64,000 nt of DNA from Candidatus Poribacteria bacterium (GTDB lineage: Bacteria; Poribacteria; WGA-4E; WGA-3G): positions 1 to 64,000 of the forward strand of contig JAPPCZ010000022.1 of the NCBI GenBank assembly GCA_028824685.1, in the 5' to 3' direction. The notes under the pieces are model-generated. The model was not told where the DNA came from. It made no database searches and saw nothing but the letters and a program-made list of their open reading frames with translations. Positions 8,541 to 16,982 of the stretch are shown one piece after another. Positions within the stretch are counted from its first letter, which is position 1. Every line of letters begins with the position of its first letter. The translations under genes and the position numbers were made by a program.

Positions 8541-9989
8541 TCAAAACGCATTTGCAACAATTACCAAATCCTGAATATTCACAATGCCATCGCCATTGAG
8601 ATCGGGTTCTGCTTTACCAAACGCATTTGCCACAGCAACTAAATCTAAGATATTCACAACACCATCACCATTCACATCCGCATTTACATCAGTTTTCAGA
8701 AACATCTCACCATCCAAATCGGGGACGATGTGCTTGAAACTTGTGATACCGCTTGCGACTCCAGTAGTTTGCATCGGGAGGCTAATCTCTTGCGCTTTAC
8801 CGCTGCGGTTATAGACCGCCCACCCATTAGTGAACTCCCGGATAAACAGACCTTCTGTGCCTTCATAGCGTTGTCCTTTTTCACCCACGGGCTGCCCAAG
8901 GTCAGCATCCCAAAAGTCATACCAATAATGCTGATGATGGTGAAAATGATGAAGTCCTTGTGGATCCTGCCCATGACCGTATGTGACATCGGTGAGATGA
9001 TTCCTGCGTGGATTCCTAAACGAACTATCATGCTGGTGCGCTTCATTCTCTTGTATACCCATTGTGTAAAGCACAAATCCATCAGAGTGCGTGAGACTCA
9101 GTGAGGTAAGACATCGCATTGCCTGTTGGTTTTCGGAGCTTAGAGGCGATTCGCTTCCAATACCCTCTGCTTCCAAGCAATTTATCTGTGGTTCTCGGAA
9201 ATTTTTTTCCGCCCATAATAACGCATTTCCCATCTCCTTCAGACCTTCATGATTGTAATTTTTACGCTGTGCCCTAAACGTTTCCATGAAAGTTCCATTA
9301 ATATAAGGTGCTGTATTTTCGGTAACCGATAACCCGTTGACGAGTATAAGAAAATCATCACGGACACCAGCACGGATACCTTTGAGTATTTCCATGCGCG
9401 CGTGTTGTTCAGCTTCGTACGTGCGATACCCTTCAAGAACGACCCCTTTCTCATTCCAGAAATCGAAGAAAATACCATCATAAAATCCACTCTCAGCAAT
9501 TGCGATCGCCTGCTGAACGATTAGATTTTGCATCTTTGGATTTACAAAATCAATTAAGAACCGTCTACCAGATGTGTCTAATACGGCATTACCTGCCTCG
9601 TCTGCTATCGCAATATACTCATCCATAATTTTCCTATAAAAATACCAATCAAATTCCATATCGCGCATTCGCAGTTCAAGGATGAAAAGGATGTTTGGAT
9701 TGTATGAGCGATATTCATCAAGTTCTTCTCTTGTAAAATCAAAGTCGCCTGTCAGCCTTATTTTACCGGTTTCTGTCCTCTCAAATTCGAGTAAGCTTTC
9801 TGGAGACCAGATTAGATCATGGTAAGCAACATTTTCTCGGGGTGATACCGAGGGTGGCAGATTCATATTGTAATGCCATGGCATAAAAATTGAGGGAAAG
9901 TTACGGTTATCAAGCTTTTCTTGGACAGATAACTCCCCAAAGGCCGTAGTAGTTAAAAGAATAAACAAAATACTAAGAATTTTCTTCAT
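8541..9989 (-). CDS. Secreted TIM-barrel glycosidase-like protein with C-terminal dockerin
   Basis: 482 residues. Residues 1-18 are a signal peptide (MKKILSILFILLTTTAFG). The central 30-420 region has features of hypothetical glycoside hydrolases: GFYDGIFFDFWNEKG, which resembles a barrel strand with acidic residues, and ILVNGL. The C-terminus is a type I dockerin: two calcium-binding repeats, DVNGDGVVNILDLVAVANAF and DLNGDGIVNIQDLVIVANAF, the last one ending the protein. No cohesin partner is in the window. A decayed copy of its 5' end lies just upstream at 10030-10115. Substrate and exact hydrolase family are not certain. Confidence 0.75.
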   Translation of the reverse strand: MKKILSILFILLTTTAFGELSVQEKLDNRNFPSIFMPWHYNMNLPPSVSPRENVAYHDLIWSPESLLEFERTETGKIRLTGDFDFTREELDEYRSYNPNILFILELRMRDMEFDWYFYRKIMDEYIAIADEAGNAVLDTSGRRFLIDFVNPKMQNLIVQQAIAIAESGFYDGIFFDFWNEKGVVLEGYRTYEAEQHARMEILKGIRAGVRDDFLILVNGLSVTENTAPYINGTFMETFRAQRKNYNHEGLKEMGNALLWAEKNFREPQINCLEAEGIGSESPLSSENQQAMRCLTSLSLTHSDGFVLYTMGIQENEAHQHDSSFRNPRRNHLTDVTYGHGQDPQGLHHFHHHQHYWYDFWDADLGQPVGEKGQRYEGTEGLFIREFTNGWAVYNRSGKAQEISLPMQTTGVASGITSFKHIVPDLDGEMFLKTDVNADVNGDGVVNILDLVAVANAFGKAEPDLNGDGIVNIQDLVIVANAF

Positions 9990-10029
9990 CTGCTTTTACC
10001 TCCAGTACTATATTTGAAGGTCGGTTTCG

Positions 10030-10115
10030 TCCTTCTATTTTTTCTTCAATAGAGAGTTCCCCGAATGCTAAAGCACTCAAGAAAATAAACAAAAAAACAC
10101 TCAGATTTTTTTCAC
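10030..10115 (-). pseudogene. Remnant of a duplicated signal-peptide region
   Basis: Read on the minus strand from GTG at 10115, one frame gives VKKI and, after a frameshift, another gives SVFLFIFLSALAFGELSIEE. This matches the start of the adjacent dockerin protein (LSILFILLTTTAFGELSVQE). No coding sequence follows. It is the stump of a tandem paralogue that has been lost. The remainder of 9990-10271 shows nothing else. Confidence 0.7.
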
Positions 10116-10271
10116 TGTGTAAGTTCCTCCATTTGAGTAGGCCAACACCACTTTAATCCCTTGACATCCTCTGCGTAGACAAACATGCCAATAATAGAAA
10201 CGAGGGTTAACCTAATCAATAATGATTTACAAAATATTTTTCTTATTGTCATAGGATTAATTCCTTGGAAA

Positions 10272-11348
10272 CTACCTCTTTTCCGCTTCTAACTGCGCCT
10301 TTTGCCATCCATAATCCACATTCCCATCATAAAATTTGTCGGGATGTTCGACTGCCCAAATCTGCTTGTGGATAATCCAATTTTTAGGATCCAATTCCAA
10401 AGCCTTTCGCCATTCTGCCATCGCTTTCGTCTTTTTGCCTATCTCTAACAAGGTAAGTCCAAGTTGAAAGCGTGCATTCGCCTCAACAACTTTTGGATTT
10501 TGCGATTTGTTCAGCGGTTTTAAATTGTGAAGGAGGGTTGCGTTGTAAGTGGGATCCGATAGCCACTTTTCAAGCATTGCAATTGTTTCTTTTTTAGCAA
10601 CGTTTATGCTAAAAGGTGATTTGACTAAACGTCCTGCTTCGTCAATCATAACACCGTAGGGAATCGCTTTGAGATTATAACTGTTGCCCAATATATTTTG
10701 TGCATCAACGAGTGTGACAAATTCGGCATTAGCTTTATTGTGCCACGGTTTCACCACAGATGCCCCTTGCGCATCTATTGCAATGGACACAACATTTAGT
10801 TTATCACGGTGTTTCGCGTAGAATTGCTGCCATCCTGGCAGTTGTCCACGGCATGCTCACCATGAACCCCAGATATAGAGGAGCGTCTTCTTTCCACGGA
10901 AATCTTGTAAACGTCTCGGCGTATCGTCAAGGTCGGGTAACGTAAATTTAGGGGCGAGTTGTTCTGGTCGGATGATCTCAAGCAGGGTTTCTGAGGCTTT
11001 GTAAATTTCAAAACCGAACGGTGCAGTTATGCTTTCCAGTTTAGCGTAAGTAACGTTGTCAATGTTGAATGTGCTTTCACCAAATTGTAGTGGTACACAC
11101 AACTCCGATTCTTCACCACCGCCGCAAATAACCGCCATATCTCCGCCATCTGGAGTCTCAACCTTTAATCCTAACTTTTTACAGAAAGACTCCAATGGCA
11201 CAAACCATGTGTCACTTTTGAATATAGGTGCTGAGGTAAATTTAATAGGTTGACTATCAATTGAAATTTGAAGTTTTTTGACAGGTGCTGCCTGCAATCC
11301 TATCGTAAAAGACAGCAGGACACAGGTCGTAAGTATCAATTTTATCAT
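10272..11348 (-). CDS. Secreted TlpA-like thioredoxin with in-frame UGA at the active site
   Basis: One reading frame of 358 codons, broken only by TGA at 10859-10857 (codon 164). Residues 1-20 are a signal peptide, about 25-120 a copper-amine-oxidase-N-like domain (FTSAPIFKSDTWFVPLESFC), about 130-255 a TlpA/redoxin domain, and the end a TPR-like helical tail (ARFQLGLTLLEIGKKTKAMAEW). At the active site the frame reads WGSW-[UGA]-ACRGQLP, where the family has W-C-x-x-C-R; the conserved cis-proline (KAIPYG) follows. UGA stands where the first cysteine should be, and the spacing is one residue short. Either selenocysteine is inserted (see hairpin 10827-10841), or a 3-bp deletion turned TGT-GGA into TGA, or it is a sequence error. 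The start overlaps the cytochrome gene by 4 bp. Confidence 0.75.
10827..10841 (-). promoter_or_regulatory. SECIS-like hairpin after the UGA codon
   Basis: On the minus strand a 6-bp perfect stem with a 3-nt loop (CTGCCA-GGA-TGGCAG) begins 16 nt after the UGA; the first loop base is a G, the 22nd base after UGA. Bacterial selenocysteine insertion elements are short stem-loops at about this distance with a G early in the apical loop. This is suggestive only: no selenocysteine machinery is in the window. Confidence 0.4.
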
Positions 11349-11713
11349 GGCGCATTTCTCTCTCGATGTTTTGCATCGTAAATTAGGAATTCTATTATTT
11401 GTTCAGTTGTTTTGAGGGTGAGTCCGGAGCCTGGCTTTTGTCGCATCTTATGCACATATTTTCGCCATTCTTCCGGTGTAAAGGTGGAATTAATCGGACG
11501 TGCAACGGTATGGCATCGGCTACATTTCCGAGTAAACAACTCGTAAAGTTTTTGCATTTTTTGTGGATACTCGGAAACATCAATATAGTTAGGCCCTTTA
11601 TCGGCAGGATATGTCTTAGCGGCGGTGCGCGGTGCACGCAAGGCGAAAATCATCCCAATGCCTACCAGAAGGATAACACCTATTACTACAATCCAAACAA
11701 TAGTTTGCTGCAT
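11345..11713 (-). CDS. Membrane-anchored small c-type cytochrome
   Basis: 122 residues. A single N-terminal transmembrane anchor (residues 5-26, IVWIVVIGVILLVGIGMIFAL) is followed by a periplasmic domain with one heme c attachment motif, CSRCH, in RKCSRCHTVARPIN. A distal Met that could be the axial ligand (HKMRQKPGSGL) lies downstream. The gene overlaps the next gene, the thioredoxin, by ATGA, so the two are translationally coupled. A role in delivering electrons to or from the thioredoxin-like protein is plausible but not shown. Confidence 0.8.
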   Translation of the reverse strand: MQQTIVWIVVIGVILLVGIGMIFALRAPRTAAKTYPADKGPNYIDVSEYPQKMQKLYELFTRKCSRCHTVARPINSTFTPEEWRKYVHKMRQKPGSGLTLKTTEQIIEFLIYDAKHRERNAP

Positions 11714-11716
11714 CTC

Positions 11717-12001
11717 TTAATGAACCCAACAATCATTCTGTTGGTCTGAAATTTTAAAGTCAATACGATGGGCAGCTTGGAACCCTATCCGTAAACTGAA
11801 AACGACAGCATCAGGTCGTTTAGCAAGTAGACGCATCGTTGGAGACAAATCGTCAGTATCAATTTCATAGTCCCCCGTTTCAATGTCAACGGATAAGAAT
11901 TTGCCTTTATGTTTTAGTTCAACCTTATCCCGAATCTGCTGCTGATAAATCTCTTTACCTCGGACAGCAACAACTTCAGAGGTATAATCGGTACGCGGCA
12001 T
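11717..12001 (-). CDS. Small hypothetical protein
   Basis: 94 residues, not recognised. The protein begins MPRTDYTSEVVAVRGKEIYQ and has a strand-rich middle (KFLSVDIETGDYEIDTDD) followed by PDAVVFSLRIGFQAAHRI. No signal peptide or membrane segment. It lies 3 bp upstream of the cytochrome gene on the same strand, so it is the first gene of the redox operon. Similar short proteins are often annotated next to toxin-antitoxin or PIN genes in other bacteria, but nothing here supports that. Confidence 0.7.
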   Translation of the reverse strand: MPRTDYTSEVVAVRGKEIYQQQIRDKVELKHKGKFLSVDIETGDYEIDTDDLSPTMRLLAKRPDAVVFSLRIGFQAAHRIDFKISDQQNDCWVH

Positions 12002-12066
12002 AACGATTCTCCCTATATAGCAGAATAATTCTTCTAAATTCGATTAGTATCAGAATTTTAAATTAA

Positions 12067-13905
12067 TCAGGTGATGTCCTTTACCTTTTGCACAATTGCG
12101 CTTGCACTGATGCCGTGACGTTCTAATAACTCATCTGGTTTGCCAGATCGTGGTATTCCCGTAACAGCGAGTTTGTGAACATGGACACCTTTAGTCGCAA
12201 CAGCATCTAACACGGCATCGCCTAAACCACCTTCAGGATAGTGGTCTTCAACGGTGATTAAAGTATTGCTCGTTTCGGAAGCCGCTGCCAGCAATGTTTC
12301 CGTGTCAATTGGTTTGATACAATACAGATCAATAATGCGAATTGCAATACCTTCTGCGGCGAGTTTTTCATGTGCCTTTAAGGTTTCGTGTAGCGTAACG
12401 CCTGCTGTGATAACCGTTACTTTGTCTTCAGAACTCTGTTTAACAACCTTACATCCACCGATAGGGAAACTTTCATCGGCATCATAGAGAATAGAGGTTT
12501 TGGGGCGAGAAGTGCGGATATACACAATTCCTTCATGTGCAGCAGCTTCAGCGACAAGACGTTCGGCTGAAACAGCATCGCTTGGGTATAGCACAACTGC
12601 CTCTGGAATTGCGCGGAACATTGCGATATCTTCTAAACCCATCTGTGAAGGACCGTCTTCACCGATTGAAACACCGCAGTGTGAACCAGCATATTTTATA
12701 TTCGCTTGTGAAATCGCGGACATCCGAATTTGGTCGTAGGCACGCGATAGGAATGCTGCAAATGTAGAAACAAACGGAATTTTTCCTCGTTTTGCAAGAC
12801 CGATGCCTGCTCCTACCAAATTCTGTTCCGCAATGAACATCTCAAAAAATCGGTTTGGATGGAGTTCCATGAATTGTTCGGCATAGGTAGAGTTTTTGGT
12901 ATCACCATCTAAAGCAACAACGTTGGGATTCGCCGTGCCGAGTTTTGCAAGCCCAGTGCCGTAACCGCCGCGTGTTGCTACTTCTTCATCGGATGGATAA
13001 TTCGGTGGTTCACATTCCGTAGAGGCAGCAGTCTGTCTGTCTATCGGATTAGGGGATTCTATCTGTAGCGGAATATCCGCTCGCAACGGACCAAGTTCGG
13101 CTAAAGCCTTATCAAGTTCATCACCTTTGGAAACGGCTTTCCCGTGCCAGTTGTCTTCGTTTTCAAGGAACGAAACACCTTTCCCTTTAAATGTCTTGGC
13201 AACTATCATGGTTGGTTTATCGGTTGAGTCTTTAGCTTTTTCCAATGCAGGTAAAATTTCATCAAAATCATGCCCATCAATACCGATAGTTTGCCATCCG
13301 AATGCCTCAAAACGGCTGCAGTAGGTATCAATATCAAATGCATACATAGTGCGTTGGCTCTGTCCAAGTGCATTTACATCTATAATTCCGATAAGGTTAT
13401 TCAACTGATAATGCGAAGCTAAGGCAGCAGCTTCCCAGACACCACCTTCAGCGGTTTCGCCATCACCGAGAAGCACATAGACACGATAATTCGATTTATC
13501 TAAGTACTTACCATTGAGTGCCATCCCAAGACCAAGCGATAGCCCCTGTCCAAGGGATCCTGTCGCCACTTCTGTCCATTCAAAACGAGGAGTAGGATGT
13601 CCCTCAAGGATGCTATCAATCTGTCGCAGCGTAATCAGATCATCGACTGGAATTATACCTGCCTCAGCATAGGCAGCATAGAGTAGCGGTGCGGCGTGTC
13701 CCTTTGATAAGATAAATCTATCGTTGTTTGGATTTTGCGCGTCTGCACAATCATAGCGCATTGCATGAAAAAAGAGGGCAGAAACAATATCTGCTGCTGA
13801 AAGACATGTTGTTGGATGTCCGGATCCTGCCTCCGATGTTGAGATGATAGAGTGAATTCGTAAGTTAGTCGCTTTCTGTTCAAGAAGATTCTTCAAAGTA
13901 TCCAC
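12067..13905 (-). CDS. tkt: Transketolase
   Basis: 612 residues in one chain, covering the N-terminal thiamine-diphosphate domain (SKGHAAPLLYAAYAE, GSLGQGLSLGLGMAL, and GDGETAEGGVWEAA near 145-160, the ThDP/metal motif), the pyrimidine-binding domain (MFIAEQNLVGAGIGLAKRG) and the C-terminal transketolase domain. It transfers two-carbon ketol units in the pentose phosphate pathway. It is shorter than the 660-residue enterobacterial enzyme and resembles a fusion of the split archaeal/clostridial type. The start is GTG at 13905. It lies 25 bp after the acidic TPR gene, probably in the same transcript. Confidence 0.92.
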   Translation of the reverse strand: MDTLKNLLEQKATNLRIHSIISTSEAGSGHPTTCLSAADIVSALFFHAMRYDCADAQNPNNDRFILSKGHAAPLLYAAYAEAGIIPVDDLITLRQIDSILEGHPTPRFEWTEVATGSLGQGLSLGLGMALNGKYLDKSNYRVYVLLGDGETAEGGVWEAAALASHYQLNNLIGIIDVNALGQSQRTMYAFDIDTYCSRFEAFGWQTIGIDGHDFDEILPALEKAKDSTDKPTMIVAKTFKGKGVSFLENEDNWHGKAVSKGDELDKALAELGPLRADIPLQIESPNPIDRQTAASTECEPPNYPSDEEVATRGGYGTGLAKLGTANPNVVALDGDTKNSTYAEQFMELHPNRFFEMFIAEQNLVGAGIGLAKRGKIPFVSTFAAFLSRAYDQIRMSAISQANIKYAGSHCGVSIGEDGPSQMGLEDIAMFRAIPEAVVLYPSDAVSAERLVAEAAAHEGIVYIRTSRPKTSILYDADESFPIGGCKVVKQSSEDKVTVITAGVTLHETLKAHEKLAAEGIAIRIIDLYCIKPIDTETLLAAASETSNTLITVEDHYPEGGLGDAVLDAVATKGVHVHKLAVTGIPRSGKPDELLERHGISASAIVQKVKDIT

Positions 13906-13930
13906 AAATTTCGCTTGTCCTTTCCTTATT

Positions 13931-14512
13931 TTAAGAGTTTTTCGCTTTCAAAATTTCCACGCGCCGTTGCGCCGATATAGTAAGATAATGCTCTTGGCAG
14001 GTTTTCACAAGAGATTCAAAAGTTTTAATTGCTTTTGGAATATCTTGCGTTTTGACATAAGCCTCTGCCTGCCAATACATAGATTTGGCAACGATTTCGT
14101 TTGCCGTGGACTTTTTGCCTTTCGCTTGCTTTTTCTCGTTTTTGATGGCTTCGGTAAATTTTTCTATTGCCTGTTCATAATTTTTTTCTTCATAATAGGC
14201 TCTAACAGCTTCGGCGTAGGCGAAGTTATTTTCTTCCTGCGAATTAAAAGGTGCTATTTCTATACGCTGCTGCTCTAATACTAATGGAGAAGATTCTTCA
14301 TCCAGTTCCTCTTCTTCATCATATACATCCTCCGATTCGTCCGGCTCGTCTGGTTCATAAGCGACTGCATCAGAATCTTCCTCATCGGTTTCATCATCAA
14401 CCCCCAAAGGATCAAATTCATCCTCATTAGTAATATCGTTATCGCTATTTTGATCAAAAGGATCTATTTCTTCTTCGTCAAAACCATCTATTTCGTTAAG
14501 TTTGAAATCCAT
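13931..14512 (-). CDS. Acidic protein with C-terminal TPR
   Basis: 193 residues in two parts. Residues 1-80 are extremely rich in Asp and Glu (for example DEEEIDPFDQNSDNDITNED). Residues 95-190 are helical TPR repeats (FAYAEAVRAYYEEKNYEQAI, SMYWQAEAYVKTQDIPKAI). No signal peptide, so probably cytoplasmic. The likely role is scaffolding; partner unknown. The promoter at 14658-14686 precedes it, and transketolase follows. Confidence 0.75.
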   Translation of the reverse strand: MDFKLNEIDGFDEEEIDPFDQNSDNDITNEDEFDPLGVDDETDEEDSDAVAYEPDEPDESEDVYDEEEELDEESSPLVLEQQRIEIAPFNSQEENNFAYAEAVRAYYEEKNYEQAIEKFTEAIKNEKKQAKGKKSTANEIVAKSMYWQAEAYVKTQDIPKAIKTFESLVKTCQEHYLTISAQRRVEILKAKNS

Positions 14513-14657
14513 TTCTTCTCCTCAGTTGTGATGTCTTTTTGCACATAATTTAGTGTTGAACTATCTCAAGTGCCTTTGTTGCCGTGTAAAAGTAGTTGTT
14601 TTATGTGGCATAAATGGCTACACTGTGTCAATTTCCAAATAAAACATACATATTTAT

Positions 14658-14686
14658 ATCATATCAAATTTAAGCGGTTATGTCAA
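14658..14686 (-). promoter_or_regulatory. Sigma-70 promoter, minus strand
   Basis: TTGACA (14686-14681), 17 nt, TATGAT (14663-14658), reading towards the acidic TPR gene and transketolase. It is divergent from the promoter at 14718-14746, leaving 31 bp between the two -35 boxes. Confidence 0.8.
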
Positions 14687-14717
14687 GAAAAACCCTAAGA
14701 ATACTTCTGAAAAAGAG

Positions 14718-14746
14718 TTGACATCAGTAGTTTTTCTATTTATAAT
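14718..14746 (+). promoter_or_regulatory. Sigma-70 promoter, plus strand
   Basis: TTGACA (14718-14723), 17 nt, TATAAT (14741-14746). Because the -35 lies at the first possible start codon of the downstream reading frame, the true start of that gene must be further in, at 14802. Confidence 0.85.
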
Positions 14747-14801
14747 AAATACGAATATTATCATAACTATAAGGGACTTCCCTATCTATCCTTTAAAAGA
14801 A

Positions 14802-15941
14802 ATGAACATGAAACGAATAGGATTTATTTTCTTTATAATTGTAATTTTTGGTGTTCAACCGCTGTTTGGGCAGTTGCCCGATTCGCAAACTGAACCTTCT
14901 TCTCCAGTTACGCAAGAAGAAAAACTTGTGGAGAACGACGAACAGAATACGGAGGTCGTTTCACCATCAACACAAGAGGCACCTTCGGAAAGCGAGAAAC
15001 AGGACACTGAAAATGCGTTGTCACCTACTCCTGAAGAAATCTCTGTAGATAGCGACAAACAGGATACGATGCCCGAAAAAGAAAAGGTAGAAATTGAAGA
15101 ACCGTCCGATGCGTCGGATCCAGTACCGCCGAAGTGGCAAGGGAGGCAGCGGATTTTTAAGCTTGTTAATGATTATCAGTTAAAAGCAGATGACACCATA
15201 ACTACGCTTGTCATGATTGCCGGGGACGCGACTATACAGGGGAAAGTAACAGGAAATATTTTAGTAATCGGTGGGGATGTTGCACTCGCACCTGGTGCTC
15301 AGGTGAAAGGAATGCTACGAGTAATTGGCGGGGAAATAACCGGCAACCTTGAATCGGCAAAGAATTCCAGCGTGAGTAACCATTGGAGAACCTTACCAGC
15401 TATAGCGGATGTGTTGATGCGTCCTCATACCGTCTGGGATATTAGAAAGCATAGAAATTTCCGGTTGACTACCTTAAAGTTTGCTCTTCTACTTTTGACA
15501 TATTTGTTAATTACACTGGCATTTCCGAGACCGATAAATGCAATAAGTTCGCTGTTGACCCGTAGACCTATTGAGTGCATTCTATTTGGCATCCTAATGT
15601 TTGTTGTTATTCCAGCAGTTTTTGTGGTATTAATACTTTCTATTATTGGGTATCCGTTCTTGTTACTATGTATTTGTCTTTTGGTGCCGCTGGCATTATG
15701 TGGAAAAGCGGCAATTTTCTTTACACTCGGAAGCACACTTCTCGCTGGGCGTTTGAAACCACTTGCAGTGATTTTTGGTTTTATTCCCTATTTTATGGCA
15801 ACTGAAATTCCACATGTGGACTGGATAGCCTTTCTTGCTTTCAATGGTATTGGTATTAGTCTCTGTATACTGGGAGTTTTAAGTGCAATGTCATCACAAA
15901 GTCAGGGTAAGAATATTCACTGGTCTGAAAGGGTGCGCTAA
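14802..15941 (+). CDS. Membrane protein with bactofilin-like polymer-forming domain
   Basis: About 379 residues from the ATG at 14802 (MNMKRIGFIFF); earlier starts overlap the promoter. A signal peptide is followed by a low-complexity Glu/Gln/Ser/Pro linker with three imperfect repeats of about 22 residues (SEKQDTEN..., SDKQDTMP...). Then comes a short beta-helical stretch like bactofilins (AGDATIQGKVTGNILVIGG, GAQVKGMLRVIGG), and four or more hydrophobic helices at the C-terminus (LKFALLLLTYLLITLAF and later). It ends 2 bp before the BatA-like gene. Probable envelope protein; function unknown. Confidence 0.75.
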   Translation: MNMKRIGFIFFIIVIFGVQPLFGQLPDSQTEPSSPVTQEEKLVENDEQNTEVVSPSTQEAPSESEKQDTENALSPTPEEISVDSDKQDTMPEKEKVEIEEPSDASDPVPPKWQGRQRIFKLVNDYQLKADDTITTLVMIAGDATIQGKVTGNILVIGGDVALAPGAQVKGMLRVIGGEITGNLESAKNSSVSNHWRTLPAIADVLMRPHTVWDIRKHRNFRLTTLKFALLLLTYLLITLAFPRPINAISSLLTRRPIECILFGILMFVVIPAVFVVLILSIIGYPFLLLCICLLVPLALCGKAAIFFTLGSTLLAGRLKPLAVIFGFIPYFMATEIPHVDWIAFLAFNGIGISLCILGVLSAMSSQSQGKNIHWSERVR

Positions 15942-15943
15942 TA

Positions 15944-16945
15944 ATGCATCTTGAATCTCCTCTTTTTCTCGGTCTGTTCTTCATATTACCGTTGTTGATA
16001 ATATATCTATGGTGGATACGGAAACAAGCAACCTTGTCTGCTATCCGCTTCGGTGAGCTTGAAGGAGTTCGGAAAATTCCGAAAACGTCCGCTGTCAAAC
16101 TACTACCGTTGCTCAAGGTAATAAGGCTCATCGTAATTGCCCTTCTGATCTTCACCCTTGCCCGACCACAACTAACCGAAAGTCAAGAGCAGCGTTTCAC
16201 TGAAGGTATTAATATTTTCTTGGCACTTGATGTCTCTGAAAGCATGCGTGCAGAGGATTTTAAGGATGCTAATCGGCTTCAAACAGCGAAATCGGTAATC
16301 CAAGGTTTTCTAAGGGACCGTGAAAGTGATAGGATCGGATTAGTCGTTTTTTCTGGGGAAAGTTTTACACTCTGTCCGCTTACACTTGATTATCCCGTGT
16401 TGATAGAATTGCTTGATAGCGTGGAAGTTGCTATGGGTGGACAGCTGCAGGATGGCACGGCTATCGGCGATGCAATTGCAACTACTACACATCGGTTACG
16501 AGATTCAGAGGCAAAAACCAAAATTGTTATTCTGCTGACAGATGGTGAAAACAACGCTGGTACAATTGACCCTGGGACGGCAGCATCATTAGCACAATCC
16601 TTTGGTATTCGGGTTTATACCATCGGCATGGGGAAAGAAGGTGGCACCCGTATTCCTTATGAGGATACTACATTCGGAAAGCGATATAGAGAGGAATTAA
16701 CCTATCTTGATGAGGATACACTCAAACTAATTGCTAAAACTACTGGTGCACGCTATTTTCGCGCTACGGACGTACAATCTTTAAAATACACTTATGCAGA
16801 GATTGACAAACTCGAAAAGACAAAATTTAAGATTGTAAACTATACATATCACAAAGAATTGGCAGCGTATTTTCTAATACCTGCAGTCCTTCTGTTAGGA
16901 CTTGAAATTCTATTGAGCAATACGGTTTTACGGAAAATTCCATAA
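15944..16945 (+). CDS. BatA-like VWA-domain membrane protein
   Basis: 333 residues. N-terminal membrane segment (PLFLGLFFILPLLIIYLWW) and a second helix near 60-80, then a von Willebrand A domain with an intact metal-ion site (FLALDVSESMRAED, TDGENNAG), and a C-terminal helix (LAAYFLIPAVLLLGLEILL). This is the BatA/aerotolerance pattern: a membrane-tethered VWA protein with both ends in the membrane. MoxR and other Bat partners are absent here. It is coupled to the preceding gene by a 2-bp gap. Confidence 0.85.
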   Translation: MHLESPLFLGLFFILPLLIIYLWWIRKQATLSAIRFGELEGVRKIPKTSAVKLLPLLKVIRLIVIALLIFTLARPQLTESQEQRFTEGINIFLALDVSESMRAEDFKDANRLQTAKSVIQGFLRDRESDRIGLVVFSGESFTLCPLTLDYPVLIELLDSVEVAMGGQLQDGTAIGDAIATTTHRLRDSEAKTKIVILLTDGENNAGTIDPGTAASLAQSFGIRVYTIGMGKEGGTRIPYEDTTFGKRYREELTYLDEDTLKLIAKTTGARYFRATDVQSLKYTYAEIDKLEKTKFKIVNYTYHKELAAYFLIPAVLLLGLEILLSNTVLRKIP

Positions 16946-16982
16946 AACCCTTACATTTCCAATCATTTTGTAGGAGATTATA

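Noticed and set aside
14718..14801. Upstream extension of the bactofilin-like gene (start 14718)
   Set aside because: This segment contains the -35 and -10 boxes, so it cannot be translated from that promoter.
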